A stretch of DNA of 17,665 nucleotides from Heyndrickxia sporothermodurans. GTDB taxonomy: Bacteria; Bacillota; Bacilli; Bacillales; Bacillaceae_C. Position 1 is the first letter of the stretch. Each line of letters opens with the position of its first letter. Location of the stretch: assembly GCF_016785185.1 (NCBI RefSeq), contig NZ_JAEKDY010000068.1; one strand, 5' to 3'. The position numbers and the translations under genes are program-made. A model generated the notes under the pieces. The model was not told the origin of the DNA, did no database searches, and was given only the letters and a program-made list of their open reading frames with translations. Shown piece after piece: positions 15,701-17,665 of the stretch.

Positions 15701-16158
15701 ATGTTTCCGTTATCGATACACCAACATTCTTTTATGGAATGAGATTAGGCGAAGAAATCGAAGTAGAAATTGAAAAAGGAAAAACACTTTTTGTTCAATT
15801 AGTCTCAATAGGACAACCTCGAAAAGATGGAACAAGAATTGTATATTTTGAACTAAATGGCCAGCCGCGTGAAATAATTATTAAAGATGAAAGCATAAAA
15901 TCTGCTGTAGCAAATAAGGTAAAAGCGGATCCGAAAAATGAACAACAAATCGGAGCAACTATGCCGGGTACTGTTATTAAGCTGATGGTTAGTAAAGGGG
16001 ATCGAGTCAATCAAGGTGATCACCTCATGATAACTGAGGCTATGAAAATGGAAACAACTGTCCAAGCTCCATTTTCCGGAGTCGTTAAAGAGCTTTATGT
16101 CCAAAATGGTGAAGCTATCACACCTAATGATCTTTTAATAGAAATTGAAAAAATATAA
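12718..16158 (+). CDS. pycA: pyruvate carboxylase
   Basis: A 1146-aa single-chain biotin enzyme (B. subtilis PycA is about 1148 aa) that makes oxaloacetate from pyruvate, bicarbonate and ATP to refill the TCA cycle. The biotin carboxylase domain (about 1-455) has the ATP-grasp loop GGGGRGMR at 165-172 and EVNPRVQVEHT at 290-300. The carboxyltransferase domain (about 530-800) has TTFRDAHQS with Asp541, the carbamylated Lys710 in AIKDMAG, and metal ligands His739 and His741 in HLHTHD. The tetramerisation region and the biotinyl domain follow, with Lys1110 in EAMKM. The start at 12718 follows AAGGGGAG (12701-12708) by nine bases. An in-frame extension to 12649 would overlap the ftsW end and lacks a binding site. 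Confidence 0.98.
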   Translation: MKKIEKVLVANRGEIAIRVFRACTELNIRTVAIYSKEDSGSYHRYKADEAYLVGEGKKPIDAYLDIEGIIEIAKSSNVDAIHPGYGFLSENIQFAKRCVEEGITFIGPNTNHLDMFGDKVKAKEQAILANIPVIPGSNGPVSSLSEVQDFGQQHGYPIIIKASLGGGGRGMRIVNHAEEVTEAFTRAKSEAKAAFGNDEVYVEKFIKNPKHIEVQILGDANGNIVHLFERDCSVQRRHQKVVEVAPCVSLSDELRKEICQAAVNLMKKVNYVNAGTVEFLVADNEFYFIEVNPRVQVEHTITEMITGIDIVQSQILIAEGHQLHGEIVNIPEQDEITINGYAIQSRVTTEDPLNNFMPDTGKIMAYRSGGGFGVRLDAGNGFQGAVITPFYDSLLVKLSTSATSFEKAAAKMVRNLQEFRIRGIKTNIPFLINVVKHKNFITGEYDTSFIDSTPELFDFPASRDRGTKMLSYISNVTINGFPGIEQKEKPFYPKNRVPKVSLVEESASGTKQVLDRDGAEGLVRWIKSQKEVLLTDTTFRDAHQSLLATRVRTQDIKKIAEPTSKLLPDLFSLEMWGGATFDVAYRFLKEDPWQRLKELRERVPNVLFQMLFRGSNAVGYKNYPDNIIREFAKLSADVGIDVFRIFDSLNWVKGMEVAIDAVRQTGKIAEASICYTGDINDPFRTKYNIQYYKDLAKELENQGAHILAIKDMAGLLKPQAAYQLISELKETIDIPIHLHTHDTSGNGLYTYAKAIDAGVDIVDVALNSMAGLTSQPSLNGLYYALEGTERKPKINIESAEKLSDYWEDVRKYYRDFESGMNSPHTEVYRHEMPGGQYSNLQQQAKAVGLGDRWDEVKEMYQIVNRMFGDIVKVTPSSKVVGDMALFMVQNDLTEEDVYSRGMKIDFPDSVVELFQGYLGQPVGGFPKELQKVILKDREPITIRPGELMENVDLPSLKDALSKEIGREANDHETISYALYPKVFLDYVKTVQQFGDVSVIDTPTFFYGMRLGEEIEVEIEKGKTLFVQLVSIGQPRKDGTRIVYFELNGQPREIIIKDESIKSAVANKVKADPKNEQQIGATMPGTVIKLMVSKGDRVNQGDHLMITEAMKMETTVQAPFSGVVKELYVQNGEAITPNDLLIEIEKI

Positions 16159-16200
16159 AAAATAAAACACGTACAAGTTGCTTGTACGTGTTTTATTTTT
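16158..16200. terminator. bidirectional terminator shared by pycA and ctaA
   Basis: A perfect 20-bp stem (16158-16177 with 16181-16200) closes on a 3-nt loop, TTG. The left arm starts at the last base of the pycA stop codon, and the right arm contains the ctaA stop (16193-16195). The A- and T-rich bases of both arms supply U-tracts in both directions. Confidence 0.93.
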
Positions 16201-17137
16201 TATATTGTTCTTTTTCTAGCAGTTCCATATTTTTATTACTTCTACCGATCAATAATAGGTAATAGCTTAGTAAACCAAAAAGGCAAGAAATAAACAATGC
16301 ATGTGCAAGTGCAATATATATGTTTAATCTTGTTATGATTATAAGAGCTCCTGCAATGACCTGTAAGCAGACAAGAATAAATGCAATGATCCAACCTTTA
16401 TAGATAACCGGCTGATTTCTGTAATTTTTAAAGCTTAAGTATGTTATATATGCGATCCAAAGAAAGATAATACCTGCTGCAAGACGGTGTCCCATTTGGA
16501 CCCATTGGTACATGTTTGTTGGAAGTGAAATCGCATCGTTTAAACAAAATGGCCAATCTCTGCACGCTAAGCTTGAAACTGTATGACGGACAAGGGCCCC
16601 AGTATAAACAACAATATAACTATAAATCGTAACTCCAATAATATGAAATTTCATTCGCTTATCAAAAACTACTTTCGAGGCATCAAATTTTTGATCCACT
16701 TCAAATATTAATAATGTTAATAAGAACACTGAAGCAAATGAGATAAGAGATATGCCAAAATGTAGTGCTAACACAAAACTGGATTGTCCCCAAACAACTG
16801 CGGCTGCCCCAATAAGTGCTTGTAATATTAAAAAGAATAAAGATAAAATCACTAGAAATTTTGTTTCGCGCTTGTGGCCGATAGCCTTCCATGACCAAAC
16901 CGATAAAATTAGTAACAGAATTCCGACACCACCTGATACAAAGCGATGGGCTAATTCAATTAAAGTCTTCATCGTTATGTGGCTTGGCAAGAGCTGACCA
17001 TGACAAAGTGGCCAAGATCTCCCGCATCCCATACCGGAATCGGTTTTTGTAACTAATGCTCCACCGATCAAGACGAAAAGCATTCCTAGCGTCGTTAAAA
17101 TTGCTAACCATTTTAATCCTCGACGCAATTTATTCAC
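16193..17137 (-). CDS. ctaA: haem A synthase CtaA
   Basis: A 314-aa, eight-helix membrane enzyme that oxidises the C8 methyl of haem O to the formyl of haem A, for aa3/caa3-type cytochrome oxidase. Both halves keep the haem-ligand pattern: ELAHR with Glu61 and His64, His126 (ALHFG), His217 (MGHR) and His279 (ALAHA). The extracytoplasmic cysteine pairs are Cys38/Cys45 (GMGCGRSWPLC) and Cys192/Cys198 (LACRDWPFC), as in Bacillus CtaA. The GTG at 17137 gives MNK.., like B. subtilis. A TTG three codons in (17128) has a better-placed AGGTGA (17134-17139) and is a real alternative. The gene converges with pycA and is expected to be divergent from ctaB. Confidence 0.96.
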   Translation of the reverse strand: MNKLRRGLKWLAILTTLGMLFVLIGGALVTKTDSGMGCGRSWPLCHGQLLPSHITMKTLIELAHRFVSGGVGILLLILSVWSWKAIGHKRETKFLVILSLFFLILQALIGAAAVVWGQSSFVLALHFGISLISFASVFLLTLLIFEVDQKFDASKVVFDKRMKFHIIGVTIYSYIVVYTGALVRHTVSSLACRDWPFCLNDAISLPTNMYQWVQMGHRLAAGIIFLWIAYITYLSFKNYRNQPVIYKGWIIAFILVCLQVIAGALIIITRLNIYIALAHALFISCLFGLLSYYLLLIGRSNKNMELLEKEQYKK

Positions 17138-17222
17138 CTACTAACCTAATATTTCATATGACCAAAAGATCATAATAAAGTATGATGTCGAACCGATATG
17201 AATTAATCTAATACACTTAATG

Positions 17223-17251
17223 ATAGTACCTAAAAGCCTGCAAAAAGACAA
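17223..17251 (-). promoter_or_regulatory. possible ctaA promoter
   Basis: On the minus strand TTGTCT (17246-17251, 4 of 6) and TACTAT (17223-17228, 4 of 6) are separated by 17 bases, about 85 bases upstream of the GTG. A ResD-like box (TTGGTGAAA, 17272-17280, 7 of 9 to TTTGTGAAT) sits about 60 bases before the predicted transcription start. This is where ResD-P would be expected to help a weak promoter. Confidence 0.4.
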
Positions 17252-17396
17252 CCGATAAAATGTTACAATTCTTTCACCAATTTAATCATGTAACAAATTT
17301 ACCAAATTTTCTTTTTAAAAATTTTATAGAAAATGGGGATGTCTCTTCAATATCTGCATTTCGTGACACAAAATAGACATAAAACCTTTGAAAAAT

Positions 17397-17405
17397 ATTC
17401 ACAAA
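17397..17405 (-). promoter_or_regulatory. ResD-type binding box
   Basis: The minus strand reads TTTGTGAAT, identical to the published ResD (redox/respiration response regulator) core as I recall it. It overlaps the -35 of a rightward promoter candidate and lies about 180 bases upstream of the predicted ctaA start. ctaA and ctaB are ResD-regulated in B. subtilis. A single 9-mer match is weak evidence by itself. Confidence 0.4.
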
Positions 17406-17428
17406 AAACATTCAAGATATGTTTTAAT
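17398..17428 (+). promoter_or_regulatory. rightward promoter candidate (possible ctaB promoter)
   Basis: TTCACA (17398-17403, 5 of 6) and TTTAAT (17423-17428, 5 of 6) are 19 bases apart, longer than ideal, but TGT before the hexamer makes an extended -10. It points out of the window, where ctaB would be expected, and would give a leader longer than 230 nt. Confidence 0.35.
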
Positions 17429-17665
17429 ATGGAATTGATGCAGAAAAATAATCTCCCACCCATATTAAAAGTCTATTTTTCGGAGATTGTGGTAAACTGA
17501 AACTAGATAAATGACATATATAAAAAAAACAAGGTACATGAATGAATTTCATAATTCTTAGCCCTTGTGTATCAAGGGGTTTAAGAGATAAAAAAAGAAG
17601 TACCTCCCCAAATCTTGTATAATGGTAGTTGACCAGTAAGCCCCCATTCAAACAACGCATATAAA

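Larger units (their letters stand above)
17138..17665. other. 528-base region upstream of ctaA without a convincing gene
   Basis: It holds the ctaA promoter region on the left, a rightward extended -10 element near 17423 and several short hairpins. One is CCCTTG (17562-17567) with CAAGGG (17573-17578); another is AATCTCC (17450-17456) with GGAGATT (17482-17488). A perfect TATAAT lies at 17618-17623 without a good -35. The expected divergent neighbour in Bacillaceae, ctaB, has not started by the window end. The open minus frame at 17424-17660 is aromatic-rich, has no ribosome binding site and does not look like a protein. Confidence 0.6.

Noticed and set aside
17424..17660. 78-codon open frame on the minus strand upstream of ctaA
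   Set aside because: Aromatic- and cysteine-rich composition, no ribosome binding site and no recognisable domain. It runs through several hairpins and promoter-like elements, so chance is more likely.
1..17665. CRISPR array, tRNA, rRNA, prophage or defence island
   Set aside because: No regularly spaced direct repeats, tRNA cloverleaf, rRNA segments, integrase or transposase coding sequence were seen. The gene order is that of the conserved Bacillaceae core.

Overview
The window looks like a chromosomal core segment of a low-GC, aerobic, endospore-forming Bacillaceae species. The protein set, Shine-Dalgarno sequences (AAGGAGG-type), rho-independent terminators and gene order match the Bacillus subtilis speA-yktABC-ylaF..ylaO(ftsW)-pycA-ctaA neighbourhood. 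I identified genes from recalled family sequences and visible motifs; no search was run.

Layout from left to right. (1) A leftward arginine/lysine/ornithine decarboxylase gene (speA) lies between a bidirectional terminator and its own extended -10 promoter. (2) A rightward pair follows: an FMN-dependent nitronate monooxygenase/FabK-like gene and yktA (UPF0223). It ends at a terminator shared with the leftward yktB (UPF0637). (3) A small, highly charged 64-aa protein gene and the inositol monophosphatase suhB (yktC) run rightward, each followed by a terminator. (4) Leftward ylaF (two-helix membrane protein) is followed by rightward typA/bipA (ribosome-associated GTPase) with ylaH (membrane protein), and then by leftward ylaI (zinc-ribbon) and ylaJ (YhcN/YlaJ sporulation lipoprotein). 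(5) Rightward ylaK (PIN-PhoH ATPase) converges on leftward ylaL across an elaborate inverted repeat. (6) Rightward ylaN (iron/Fur-linked UPF0358), ftsW (septal peptidoglycan polymerase) and pycA (pyruvate carboxylase) follow. A perfect 20-bp stem terminator separates pycA from leftward ctaA (haem A synthase). (7) The last ~530 bases hold the ctaA upstream region with ResD-like boxes and promoter-like elements, but no convincing gene. The expected divergent neighbour ctaB has not begun by the window end.

The genes are mostly independent housekeeping units: polyamine synthesis, translation/stress GTPase, cell division, anaplerosis and aerobic respiration. Compared with the B. subtilis order as I remember it, the ylaA-E block and ylaM are missing, and a nitronate-monooxygenase gene sits between speA and yktA. 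I see no CRISPR, tRNA, rRNA, phage or defence system. The most interesting signals are small: a forespore sigma-G-type promoter before ylaJ embedded in an unannotated 49-codon ORF, a three-tier inverted repeat between ylaK and ylaL, and an unexplained right-edge region.
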